Translations under genes and position numbers: made by a program
In this document: positions 26,396 to 34,882 of the stretch, in pieces
Numbering within the stretch: position 1 is the stretch's first letter
How the letters are laid out: the number at the start of each line of letters is the position of its first letter
Source of the DNA: Christensenella timonensis
Lineage (GTDB): Bacteria > Bacillota > Clostridia > Christensenellales > Christensenellaceae
DNA: 64,000 nt
Assembly (NCBI RefSeq): GCF_900087015.1
Contig: NZ_FLKP01000002.1
Span: forward strand, 186,001 to 250,000
Reading direction: 5' to 3'
Notes under the pieces: model-generated
The model's database searches: none
What the model was told of the DNA's origin: nothing
The model's input: the letters and a program-made list of their open reading frames with translations, nothing else

Positions 26396-27739
26396 TCAAT
26401 CCATATCCCGCGGCGGGTTCAGCAGGATGCGCGATATAAAAACGCCGTCCCGGTAACGAAATTCGGCCAGTCCGTTGTTTTTGGAAACGATGTTCTGTAT
26501 CGAGGCGATACCAATGCCCTCCTGATTGCGTTTTGCCGACAAGAACCGTCCATTGCCCGAAGGAACAATCTTTCCTTCATAGCTGTTCTTGACCGAAATC
26601 GCTACTACGTCCTTGCCCGTAGTTTCTGCACGGATGCTGATAAAACGCGCCCTGCTTTTTTGCCGGGCACATGCCTCCAGCGCATTTTCCAAAATATTTC
26701 CCACTACCACACATAACTCCTGGTCGGGCACGGCGAGCGCTTCCGGAAGCTTGATACGGTGTTCAAAGCGGATGTCCTGCGCCGCCGCCAGATCCATATA
26801 ATAGCGGACGATCGCGTCAGCCGCATAATTTTCACAGATCCGCACATCGCTTTGCTGCAAATCGTCGAGTTCTCCATCGATCATGCTTTCCAGCTTTACA
26901 AGCTGCCCCGAACCGATATAGCTTTTCATCAAAAGCAGGTAATGCTTCCTGTCGTGTTGTTTCCTGCCCGCCTCTTCGATCCATGTTCGCAGCGTACGGT
27001 ATTCGCGCTCCTGCACTGAAAGCAGGATTTTTGAAATACGCAGCTCTTCCTGCAATTCCGCCTGTTTCACCGTCCGCAGCAAAGCTTCCAGGATCACATA
27101 ATACGAAAGGAACAAGCACGCCGACCAGACAACGATCACCAAGATGGGCGGATCGCCAAGATACTCGGACGGGGAGCTGTAATCAAAGGAAATGACCGCT
27201 TTATAAAGAACAAAAAAGAGAAAGGGAACCGCCCACAAAAAATTCCACACCGAAGCACCCGGCGTTTTTTTCTCTTGTTCTACAAGCGGCCGCAACATTT
27301 TTCCCAGCATCAGGTACATGAGCGGTGCAACGATGATCAAAACAACCGTATAGGAAACAACGAAAGAAATATCCGTCGGCAAAAAATCATTCAACCAATA
27401 AATTTGCAAGACTTTTCCAAGGGAAAAAACACAATCCAGGCATGTCGTGATGAGGAAATAAGTAAAAATGATTTGCGGTATTGCCGCACGGTACATTAAA
27501 AACTGCGATGCGATCAGGGCGGCAATGAATACCACCATCGGCAGATTGCGTCCCAGACCTTCCGCCGGCCCATGCACATAGTATAAACAAAGGCAGGCCG
27601 CCCCCGCTACGATTGCCGTAAAGATTGCTATTTCTTTGCCTGCGGAAAAACGCATGCGTCCATTAAAAACCACGAAAAAAAAGTACAAATGAAAAAGTGT
27701 CGGCGCAATAAAAAACAAAAACGCGAAAGGAAGGCTCAT
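26396..27739 (-). CDS. GHKL-type sensor histidine kinase (AgrC/quorum-sensing type)
   Basis: This 447-residue membrane kinase has about six hydrophobic segments in residues 5-225, then a cytoplasmic kinase core. The phospho-acceptor is probably His262 in KQHDRKHY, the HDxxH form of the GHKL family. The N-box NILENALEAC lies near 348-357 and the glycine loop EGIGIASI near 407-414. This type usually senses peptide or envelope signals. No agrB or agrD gene is near. Its ATG overlaps the response regulator stop by four bases (ATGA), so both are made from one mRNA, regulator first. Confidence 0.9.
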   Translation of the reverse strand: MSLPFAFLFFIAPTLFHLYFFFVVFNGRMRFSAGKEIAIFTAIVAGAACLCLYYVHGPAEGLGRNLPMVVFIAALIASQFLMYRAAIPQIIFTYFLITTCLDCVFSLGKVLQIYWLNDFLPTDISFVVSYTVVLIIVAPLMYLMLGKMLRPLVEQEKKTPGASVWNFLWAVPFLFFVLYKAVISFDYSSPSEYLGDPPILVIVVWSACLFLSYYVILEALLRTVKQAELQEELRISKILLSVQEREYRTLRTWIEEAGRKQHDRKHYLLLMKSYIGSGQLVKLESMIDGELDDLQQSDVRICENYAADAIVRYYMDLAAAQDIRFEHRIKLPEALAVPDQELCVVVGNILENALEACARQKSRARFISIRAETTGKDVVAISVKNSYEGKIVPSGNGRFLSAKRNQEGIGIASIQNIVSKNNGLAEFRYRDGVFISRILLNPPRDMD

Positions 27740-28464
27740 ACCCTTTCCTCCCGTTCCATTTCACCAAAAATGTGGTCTGCATATTTCTGGCGGATTTCCT
27801 GGTACCATTCCTTTTTGATGGGCACACGCACACCGTCCGTCATCTCAAAATCCCTGTCCTTTAGCATCAGGACATGGTCCAGGTTCACGATGCAGTTGCG
27901 GTAACAGCAGAGGAACTGCGGAAAGGAGAGCAGCATAGGCGAAAAATCGGCAAAGGACAGATAACTCTTGACCACTTCCGTCTTCGTGTGGACGTAAATA
28001 TAATGATTCGCATAGTCCGTATAGATGATATCCTCAAGCAAGACCTTGCGGATCACGCGGCCTTCCTTGATCTCGATATAATGCCGTTTTTTTGCCAGCG
28101 CCTTGTCGCACAGGCACATGGTCTGGCAAAATTGTTCGTACGAAAACGGCTTCACTAGGTAATCAAAGGCCCGTACCCGGTAGCTTTTGACCGCATAAGA
28201 CGAACTCGTGGTCGTAAATACGATCAACACGTCGCCGTCCGTTTCGCGGATTTTTTGGGCGACCTCCATCCCGTCCATCCCCTGCATAAAGATATCGAGA
28301 AAAACAAGGTCATACCTGCCGGCGCAAAAGCCGTGCAGGAAAGCGCCGCCGCCCGCCGCGGCAGCCAGCTCATAATCCACGCGGTTTTCCCTGCAATAGC
28401 CTGCTATAAAACCGCCAAGTAACTTAAGATCAGGTTTATTGTCGTCCACGATCGCGATTTTCAA
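27736..28464 (-). CDS. LytTR-family response regulator
   Basis: This 242-residue regulator has a receiver domain (about 1-120) with Asp7/Asp8 and phospho-acceptor Asp57 in LVFLDIFMQ, and Lys in LVKPF. The C-terminal LytTR DNA-binding domain (about 138-238) has the expected FLCCYRNCIVNLDHV core. LytTR regulators bind paired repeats upstream of targets, often cell-wall, competence or peptide genes. The start is taken as TTG 28464, with AGGGGGAGT five bases upstream; an upstream in-frame start would add 15 odd residues before the receiver. It is first in the operon with the kinase. Confidence 0.9.
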   Translation of the reverse strand: MKIAIVDDNKPDLKLLGGFIAGYCRENRVDYELAAAAGGGAFLHGFCAGRYDLVFLDIFMQGMDGMEVAQKIRETDGDVLIVFTTTSSSYAVKSYRVRAFDYLVKPFSYEQFCQTMCLCDKALAKKRHYIEIKEGRVIRKVLLEDIIYTDYANHYIYVHTKTEVVKSYLSFADFSPMLLSFPQFLCCYRNCIVNLDHVLMLKDRDFEMTDGVRVPIKKEWYQEIRQKYADHIFGEMEREERV

Positions 28465-28552
28465 GCCAATACTCCCCCTACGGCAACGCCAGGTTACCAT
28501 CACTTCCAATATTATATTGTATCATATTTCCGTTCGCCGTGTAATTTATCAC

Positions 28553-28586
28553 AACAAAAAAGCCCGCAGGTTTTGCAGGCTTTTTG
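28553..28586 (-). terminator. terminator after the RpiB-family gene
   Basis: On the minus strand AAAAGCC-TGCA and TGC-GGGCTTTTTT form a stem with a small mismatch, about 11 bases past the stop codon. Confidence 0.75.
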
Positions 28587-28597
28587 TGCATCCGCCC

Positions 28598-29065
28598 TTA
28601 TTTTTTCTCCAGCTCCTGCATATACCTGTATGCATCCTCCAAGGTTGCGGCGGTTTCCGCATCCTCGCCCTGTTTCCATTCCGTTTTAAGGAAGGTATCC
28701 ACCATCTTGCACCCCAGCTCCGGCGCCGCAAAAAAGCCGCCCATGCCGAGCACATTGATGTTGTTGAACGTCCTTGCGCGGTCTACCGCATAAACGGATT
28801 CGCACAATCCGCAATATACGCCCGGATATTTGTTGGCGATGAGGCTCACACCCATGCCCGTACCGCACATCACGACGCCGCGCTCAAACTTCCCGCTGGA
28901 GATCGCTTCCCCCAAATTGCTGCCGACCTGGTAATATTCCACCGGCTGATCCGGGCTGAGCGTCCCCACATCCGTCACCTCAAACCCCAGCTCTTCCAGA
29001 TGCTTTTTCACAGCCTCTTTCAGCGTAAACCCGCTCAGATCTGAACCAATTACGATTTTTTCCAT
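28598..29065 (-). CDS. RpiB/LacA/LacB-family sugar-phosphate isomerase, atypical active site
   Basis: This 155-residue protein has the RpiB fold hallmark VVMCGTGMGVSLIANKYPG with the catalytic cysteine near residue 67. In E. coli RpiB an N-terminal CDHVG supplies a His and RQHNDTNVL supplies the ring-opening His. Here the equivalents are SDLSG and RTFNNINVL, so both histidines are replaced (Leu and Phe). The protein is therefore probably an aldose-ketose isomerase acting on something other than ribose 5-phosphate. It stands alone, with its own terminator. GGAGGCAAAGGCC lies upstream of the ATG. Confidence 0.82.
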   Translation of the reverse strand: MEKIVIGSDLSGFTLKEAVKKHLEELGFEVTDVGTLSPDQPVEYYQVGSNLGEAISSGKFERGVVMCGTGMGVSLIANKYPGVYCGLCESVYAVDRARTFNNINVLGMGGFFAAPELGCKMVDTFLKTEWKQGEDAETAATLEDAYRYMQELEKK

Positions 29066-29206
29066 GGCCTTTGCCTCCTTTGTTTTTGTGTAGTTATGTT
29101 GTTTTTATAAAATATGATTTGGTTTTTTACGTTTATTTTTTGTATTTTTATTGTACAACAAAGCATAATCCGCGTCAACCGGACAGGGGAAATCGAGGGG
29201 AACGCC

Positions 29207-29236
29207 TTTTCAAAACACTACATTTTGTGATAAAAT
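29207..29236 (+). promoter_or_regulatory. putative promoter of the YbaK-like gene
   Basis: TTTTCA (29207-29212) and TAAAAT (29231-29236) with TG one base before it resemble the tRNA-Ser promoter (both contain TTTTGTGATAAAATA). Confidence 0.45.
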
Positions 29237-29317
29237 AAAATAAATGGAACCAAATCCTGTGGAAGATGCAGAATCTGCTGCCCGCTCCCAAAGGACTGCA
29301 AAAAAGGAGGACAATAC

Positions 29318-29767
29318 GTGTTTTCATTGGAACAACTGACAGAATTTTTAACGATGAACAAAGCCGATTTTGAGATCATCGCCCACGATGAGCCGATCCT
29401 CACCGTGGAGGATTCGGGCAAATATTTCCCCTTGGAAGAGTGCGCGCCTGTGTTTGTCGTACAAGCCGACCAGAGCCTTGCCGCACTCATCATGAACGCA
29501 CAGCGCGGCAAGGTCAACTTGAAATCGCTGGCCGCAGAGCACGGCTTCCATACCCTGCAGCTGGCGAACCCTAAAGTCGTCGCCCAGGCTACGGGCTATA
29601 AAACGGGCAACCTGCCGCTGATCGGCCATAACCTGCCCTGCCTTTTTGACAAGAGCCTGACCATACACGATTACATCTACGGGGGCACGGGCGACCCTTT
29701 GCAAACGCTGAAGATCAAACCCGAAGACGTGATCCGCTTAAACCGCATGCTCGGTTTCGTCGAATAA
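29318..29767 (+). CDS. YbaK/ProX-like aminoacyl-tRNA deacylase domain protein
   Basis: This 149-residue single-domain protein belongs to the YbaK/INS fold that hydrolyses mischarged tRNAs such as Cys- or Ala-tRNA-Pro. Family positions seen are the ALIMNAQRGKVNLKSLA segment (near 55-71) and ATGYKTGNLPLIGH (near 90-103), which correspond to the GxxxGxxxP region. The start is a GTG at 29318 with AAGGAGG seven bases upstream. It is alone, with its own terminator. A transport or regulatory role cannot be excluded; the exact substrate is unknown. Confidence 0.82.
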   Translation: MFSLEQLTEFLTMNKADFEIIAHDEPILTVEDSGKYFPLEECAPVFVVQADQSLAALIMNAQRGKVNLKSLAAEHGFHTLQLANPKVVAQATGYKTGNLPLIGHNLPCLFDKSLTIHDYIYGGTGDPLQTLKIKPEDVIRLNRMLGFVE

Positions 29768-29780
29768 AATTTTCCAGTCA

Positions 29781-29806
29781 AAAAGCCGCCATATCAGGCG
29801 GCTTTT
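29781..29806. terminator. bidirectional terminator
   Basis: AAAAGCCGCC-ATATCA-GGCGGCTTTTT lies between the convergent YbaK-like and ABC exporter genes. Confidence 0.88.
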
Positions 29807-29823
29807 TCATTTTCCTGTCTTGT

Positions 29824-31707
29824 TTATGACGCGGCGATGGCCGGGGCTGCGAATTGGCTGTTGTAAAGGTCGGCGTAAAACCCGTTTTGCTTAAGCAACT
29901 CGTCGTGCGTGCCCTGCTCCACAATGTCGCCGTCCTTCATGACTAAGATCAGGTCTGCATCCTTGATCGTCGACAGCCTGTGCGCAATAACAAAGCTCGT
30001 CCTGCCTTCCATCAGCTTGTCCATCGCTTTTTGGATCAAGGCCTCGGTACGCGTATCCACGGAGCTCGTCGCTTCGTCCAAAATAAGCATATCCGGGTCG
30101 GCAAGGATCGCCCGCGCAATGGTCAGCAGCTGTTTCTGCCCCTGCGAGATATTGGATGCGTCCTCGTTTAAGACCATCTCATACCCATGCGGCAGCGCCT
30201 TGATGAAGTGGTCTGCATATGCGGCCTTCGCCGCGGCGATCACTTCCTCGTCCGTCGCGTCCATGCGCCCGTAACGGATGTTCTCCATGATCGTATCGTT
30301 GTAAAGCCATGTGTCCTGCAACACCATGCCGAAATGCCGCCGCAGGTCCGCACGCGTAAAGTCCATCGCGTCATGCCCGTCGATCAGGATCCTGCCGCCG
30401 TTCAAGTCATAAAAACGCATGAGCAGCTTGATCATCGTCGTCTTGCCTGCCCCCGTCGGGCCGACGATCGCGATCTTCTGCCCGGGGTTTACCTTGGCGG
30501 AAAAATCGTTGATGATGATCTTTTCCGGCGTATAACCAAAGTGCACATCCTCAAACTCCACGTTGCCTTCCACTTTTTCGAGCTTCACAGGGTTTGCCGT
30601 GTCCGGGGATTCCTCCTCTTCGTTTAAAAACTCGAACACACGCTCTGCGGCCGCAGCCGTCTGCTGCAGGATGTTCGATATATTTGCCAGCTGCGACAGG
30701 GGCATCGTAAAGTTACGCACATACTGAACGAACGACTGGATGTTACCGACCGTGATCGTCCCGTTCGCCGCCAAATACCCGCCCAGCACGCATACCGCAA
30801 CATAGCCGAGGTTGCCGATGAAACCCATGATGGGCTGCATCATACCGGACATGAAATTCGCCTTCCATGCCGCATTGTACAGCTTGCCGTTTTCTTTGTT
30901 GAACACCTCGATGCTTTCCGCTTCTCCATTATAGGCGGAGATCACGTTGTGCCCCCCGTACATTTCTTCCACGTGCCCGTTGACCGTGCCCAGGTATTCC
31001 TGCTGCTGTTTAAAAAACTTCTGCGAACGCTTGACCACCTGGAAGATCAGTAGTAGCGCAATGGGGATGATGCAGACCACGACAACCGTCATCAGGGCGC
31101 TGATCGTCAGCATCATGATCACCACGCCGATCACCATCGTCACCGACGTGATGATCTGCGATAAGCTCTGGTTTAAGGTCTGGTTGATCGTATCCACGTC
31201 GTTTGTCACGCGCGAAAGCACGTCGCCGTGGCTGTTCTTGTCAAAGTATGAAAGCGGGAGCGTATTCATCTTCTCACTGATGTCCTTGCGCAGGCGGTAA
31301 GTAACTTTCATGGAAACGCCCGTCATGATGAATCCCTGGATGTAGCTGAATAATGCGGATATTCCGTACAGCACCAACAGGGTGATCAGTATCTGGCCGA
31401 TCTGCGTAAAGTCGATCCCCGTCCCGCTGCCGCTGATCTGCCCCATCACGCCTTCAAACAGTACCGTCGTCGCGTTGCCCATCAGCTTCGGCCCGATGAT
31501 CGTGAAAATCGTGGAAGCGATGGCAAAGATAAATACCGTGATGACCGCGCCCTTATAATTTCCGATATATTTTAAGAGCCGGCTCATGGAACCCTTGAAG
31601 TCCTTTGCTTTCGCACCCGTCACAGGTACGTTGTGTCCGGGGCCGCCACCGCCCATCGGGCCTCTTTTACCTCCCATCGGAGGCCGTTTATTCGTCTTTT
31701 CACTCAT
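29824..31707 (-). CDS. ABC exporter half-transporter, catalytic-site subunit of a heterodimer
   Basis: This 627-residue fused membrane/ATPase protein has a Gly/Pro-rich cytoplasmic N-terminus (1-40) and six helices at about 50-330. The nucleotide domain has Walker A GPTGAGKTT, Walker B MLILDEATSSVD with the catalytic Glu, and the signature ISQGQKQLL, which departs from LSGGQ. This pairs with the neighbouring protein, whose signature is intact but whose Walker B Glu is Asp, so the dimer should have one good and one degenerate site. Its start overlaps the preceding stop by eight bases. It probably exports a drug, lipid or peptide; the substrate is unknown. Confidence 0.93.
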   Translation of the reverse strand: MSEKTNKRPPMGGKRGPMGGGGPGHNVPVTGAKAKDFKGSMSRLLKYIGNYKGAVITVFIFAIASTIFTIIGPKLMGNATTVLFEGVMGQISGSGTGIDFTQIGQILITLLVLYGISALFSYIQGFIMTGVSMKVTYRLRKDISEKMNTLPLSYFDKNSHGDVLSRVTNDVDTINQTLNQSLSQIITSVTMVIGVVIMMLTISALMTVVVVCIIPIALLLIFQVVKRSQKFFKQQQEYLGTVNGHVEEMYGGHNVISAYNGEAESIEVFNKENGKLYNAAWKANFMSGMMQPIMGFIGNLGYVAVCVLGGYLAANGTITVGNIQSFVQYVRNFTMPLSQLANISNILQQTAAAAERVFEFLNEEEESPDTANPVKLEKVEGNVEFEDVHFGYTPEKIIINDFSAKVNPGQKIAIVGPTGAGKTTMIKLLMRFYDLNGGRILIDGHDAMDFTRADLRRHFGMVLQDTWLYNDTIMENIRYGRMDATDEEVIAAAKAAYADHFIKALPHGYEMVLNEDASNISQGQKQLLTIARAILADPDMLILDEATSSVDTRTEALIQKAMDKLMEGRTSFVIAHRLSTIKDADLILVMKDGDIVEQGTHDELLKQNGFYADLYNSQFAAPAIAAS

Positions 31708-34012
31708 TTGTCAGTTCCTCCTCCGAAAGCTGTGACAGCGCGATCTCGCGGTACGCCTCGCAATCCTTCATCAATTCCTTGTGCGTACCCCTGCCGACGA
31801 TCCTGCCTTCGTCCAGCACGATGATCTGCTGCGCGTCCATGATCGTGCCTACCCGCTGCGCGATGATAAGCACCGTCTTATCCTGCGTCTGTTCCCGGAT
31901 GGCTGCCCTCAGCGTCGCATCCGTTTTGAAGTCGAGCGCCGAAAAGCTGTCGTCAAAAATATAAATGTTGGGGTCTTTTACCAGCGCGCGGGCAATGGAA
32001 AGCCGTTGCTTCTGCCCGCCGGAGACGTTCGCGCCTCCCTGCGATATCCCGCCGTCAAAACCGCGCTTGCTCTTAGAGATAAACTCCATGGCCTGCGCCT
32101 GCTCCGCCGCTTTTTCAAGCTGCCCGTCGGTTGCGTCCTCGTCGCCCAGCCGCAGGTTGGAAGCGACCGTCCCGGAAAACAGTACCGACTTCTGCGGCAC
32201 ATATCCCAGCTGGTCGCGCAGGTCGTGGCGCGTGACGTCGCGCACGTCGATCCCGTCGATGGTCACGCTCCCGCTCGTCACGTCGTAAAAACGCGGGATC
32301 AGGTTTGCCACCGTGGATTTCCCCGACCCGGTCGAGCCGATGAAAGCCGTTGTCTCTCCCGGCCTGGCGACAAAATTGATATCGGTAAGCACATTTTCGT
32401 CCGCGCCCGGATAGGCAAAACACACGTCCTTGAATTCAAGCAGCCCCTTGGGGTCTGTAAACTTCTTCGGGTTTTTGGGGTCTTTGATCGCCGGATCCGT
32501 ATCCAGCACGTCCGCGATACGGTTTGCCGATACGGAAGCACGCGGCAGCATGATGAACATCATCGACATCATGAGGAACGCCATAATGATCTGCATCGCG
32601 TATTGGATGAAGGCCATCATATCGCCCACCTGCATGGAAGAAGCCGCGATCTGGTTGGCGCCTACCCAGATGATGAGTACGGATATCCCGTTCATGATCA
32701 GCATCATGACGGGCATCATCAGCACCATTGCCCGGTTGACGAACAGCGATGTCTTGGTGAGGTCTTCGTTTGCTTTATCAAAACGGTCGAGCTCAAATTT
32801 CTGCGTATTGAAGGCACGAATGACCATCAGCCCTGAAAGGCTCTCGCGCATGACAAGGTTCAGCCTGTCGACCAAACCCTGTATCTTCTTGAACTTGGGC
32901 ATGACGACCGCAAAGATCGAACCGATGAACCCCAGCAGCACAATGACCGCAAGCGCGATAATCCACGACATGGAAACGCTTTTATTGAGCGCCATGATGA
33001 CGCCGCCCACGCCCATGATCGGCGCATAAATGACCATGCGGATCATGAGGATCAGCACCATCTGTATCTGCGTCACGTCGTTGGTGTTGCGCGTAATGAG
33101 CGACGCCGTCGAAAATTTATCAAATTCCACATTGGAGAAGTTCTCCACCTTGGTGAATGTCCGCTCCCGCAGGTCGCGCGCAACGCCCGCTCCGGTTTTT
33201 GCCGCAAGCAGCCCGACCACAACCGTGCATGCCGCGCTGCCCAGCGCCAAAAGAAGCATCAGGCCGCCGTTGCTCAGGATGTAGCTTTGCTGGATTGCCA
33301 TGGTGTCCATCCCCAGTGCCGCATATTCGGCCTTGACCGCCGGGATCGCCATTTGCTGGAGCGTGCTGGCGTCCATACCGCCGAGCTTCTCGTCGAGCAG
33401 CTTGCCCAATGCCCCGTATACCTGCTGGGCGTCCGGGTACGCGTTCAGGGCGGCAAAGAAATCCGTGCCCTCCGGCTGCTGTGCATAATACATCATAAAC
33501 TGCGTCACTGCCGGCGGGATCTCCGCCGTTTTTTCCGTACCGTCCTCGTTTTGCTGCTTATCCAGCGCGATTGTGTTAGAGCCGCTCTTTTCCGCCTCGA
33601 TCACCTGGTTGATCGCGCTTACAGATGCGAACGGCTTTGCAAAAACCGCTCCCAGCTCAAGCTGCGTTTTCTCGTCTACCTTGTTCTCCACATAGATATT
33701 TTCATTTTCGAGCGCCGGGTATTCCTTTAAATAGGTATCATAATCCGCACTGTCTTTTGTCACGAGCGTGTAGCTTGCCTTCGCCAAGTTTTTCTGGCCG
33801 TCGTCCATAAACGCCTGTAAGGTGTTCATCGTCCCTTCGCTCACCGCCTGCGGCGCCGCGCGCTCGATGCCGCCCTGCTGTATGCCGGTATCGACGATCT
33901 TCGACATATAGTTAGGAAGCGACAGGTCGCAGTACGCCTGCCCGAACAGCAGGATGACCGCTGCCAAGATGAGCATGGCATAAGGCTTTAAATACTTCAG
34001 TATGCGCCTCAT
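31700..34012 (-). CDS. ABC exporter half-transporter with large extracellular insert and degenerate Walker B
   Basis: This 770-residue partner of the next gene is long for the family because about 200 residues (roughly 45-245) sit between membrane helices 1 and 2, probably outside the cell. The nucleotide domain has Walker A GSTGSGKST and signature NVSGGQKQRL, but Walker B reads IYIFDDSFSALD, with Asp in place of the catalytic Glu. That is the pattern of BmrCD or TM287/288 heterodimers. The start at 34012 is chosen because GAAAGGAAAAAG lies upstream and 35 extra upstream codons lack sense. It is divergent from a TetR gene and probably controlled by it. Confidence 0.93.
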   Translation of the reverse strand: MRRILKYLKPYAMLILAAVILLFGQAYCDLSLPNYMSKIVDTGIQQGGIERAAPQAVSEGTMNTLQAFMDDGQKNLAKASYTLVTKDSADYDTYLKEYPALENENIYVENKVDEKTQLELGAVFAKPFASVSAINQVIEAEKSGSNTIALDKQQNEDGTEKTAEIPPAVTQFMMYYAQQPEGTDFFAALNAYPDAQQVYGALGKLLDEKLGGMDASTLQQMAIPAVKAEYAALGMDTMAIQQSYILSNGGLMLLLALGSAACTVVVGLLAAKTGAGVARDLRERTFTKVENFSNVEFDKFSTASLITRNTNDVTQIQMVLILMIRMVIYAPIMGVGGVIMALNKSVSMSWIIALAVIVLLGFIGSIFAVVMPKFKKIQGLVDRLNLVMRESLSGLMVIRAFNTQKFELDRFDKANEDLTKTSLFVNRAMVLMMPVMMLIMNGISVLIIWVGANQIAASSMQVGDMMAFIQYAMQIIMAFLMMSMMFIMLPRASVSANRIADVLDTDPAIKDPKNPKKFTDPKGLLEFKDVCFAYPGADENVLTDINFVARPGETTAFIGSTGSGKSTVANLIPRFYDVTSGSVTIDGIDVRDVTRHDLRDQLGYVPQKSVLFSGTVASNLRLGDEDATDGQLEKAAEQAQAMEFISKSKRGFDGGISQGGANVSGGQKQRLSIARALVKDPNIYIFDDSFSALDFKTDATLRAAIREQTQDKTVLIIAQRVGTIMDAQQIIVLDEGRIVGRGTHKELMKDCEAYREIALSQLSEEELTNE

Positions 34013-34064
34013 ATAACTTTCTTTTTCCTTTCTTTTTGAAAAATCGAAACTTCTTGATTGGTTT

Positions 34065-34131
34065 ATGATACTGCGGTTGCATAATATTGTCAATATGTTT
34101 TTAATAATTATTGACACGGTTGCATAAATAT
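34065..34131. promoter_or_regulatory. divergent promoters and TetR operator repeats
   Basis: For the exporter (minus), TTGACA (34093-34088) and TATCAT (34070-34065) are 17 bases apart. For tetR (plus), TTGACA is at 34111-34116 with a weaker -10 near 34129-34139. CGGTTGCATAA is repeated directly at 34074-34084 and 34117-34127, once inside each promoter, and is a likely operator. Confidence 0.65.
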
Positions 34132-34172
34132 GATAACCTCAATGTTGAAATACTGGAAAGAGAAGTGTCGTC

Positions 34173-34877
34173 ATGGCCGAGAGGAATACCAAAGAAAGAA
34201 TCAAACAGATCGCGCTTAGCCTGTTTCGAGAAAAAGGTTTCGAGAATGTCACCATCAACGAGATCTGTAAGGCCAGCGGGGTCAACAAGCACACCTTTTA
34301 TTATTACTTCAAGTCAAAAGACGATCTTTTGGACGACTATCACGAAATCTCTTATGACATCGATACCTCCTCGTTCGTAGAAATCCTCAATGCCGAAAAT
34401 TTTATCGAACAATTATGGTTTTCCTATAAACCTTTTTTTGAGCGCATTAACGATTCCGGCACAGAAATTGCGCGCCAGCTCTTCATCAAGAATTTAAACC
34501 GCGATGTGGGGACGTTTCGGCTGGACGATAAACGGGATTCCATGCTTGCGCTGCAGCAGGACATTATAAAAAAGGCACAGGCCGCAGGCGAAATGCGTAA
34601 CATGTCCGACCCTAAGATGCTGCTCTCGCTCATGCACCAGCTTTTGATGAGCACATCGTTTGCCTGGGTGATGTCCGGCGGCGGGTTCAGCTTTGAGGAA
34701 GCGAGCCGAGGAGAGATGGAAGTGCTGTTCGATGTAAAAGCCGAGCTGCGCAAAGCGCAGCATATCAACCTCGATGGAATCTGGCGGAATTGGGATCGCG
34801 ACGGACGCCGCCGCAAGATGCGTGAAATGCACAAGCATTGCCATCCCAGGCGCGATCCGTCCGAAAAAGGAGAATGA
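34173..34877 (+). CDS. TetR-family regulator of the ABC exporter
   Basis: This 234-residue regulator has an HTH at about 8-55 (TINEICKASGVNKHTFYYYF) and a helical C-terminal ligand domain, with an arginine/lysine-rich tail after about 205. It is divergent from the two exporter genes, and CGGTTGCATAA repeats lie in both promoters, so it very likely represses both transcripts. The inducer is unknown. The stop is five bases before the start of the flavodoxin/ferredoxin gene, so the two are probably one operon. Confidence 0.88.
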   Translation: MAERNTKERIKQIALSLFREKGFENVTINEICKASGVNKHTFYYYFKSKDDLLDDYHEISYDIDTSSFVEILNAENFIEQLWFSYKPFFERINDSGTEIARQLFIKNLNRDVGTFRLDDKRDSMLALQQDIIKKAQAAGEMRNMSDPKMLLSLMHQLLMSTSFAWVMSGGGFSFEEASRGEMEVLFDVKAELRKAQHINLDGIWRNWDRDGRRRKMREMHKHCHPRRDPSEKGE

Positions 34878-34882
34878 CCCAT

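Noticed and set aside
26187-26456. 89-codon plus-strand frame overlapping the kinase gene end
   Set aside because: It runs into the 3' end of a well-supported gene on the other strand. A hydrophobic stretch near its start was considered for a peptide pheromone, but no agrB-like partner is present.
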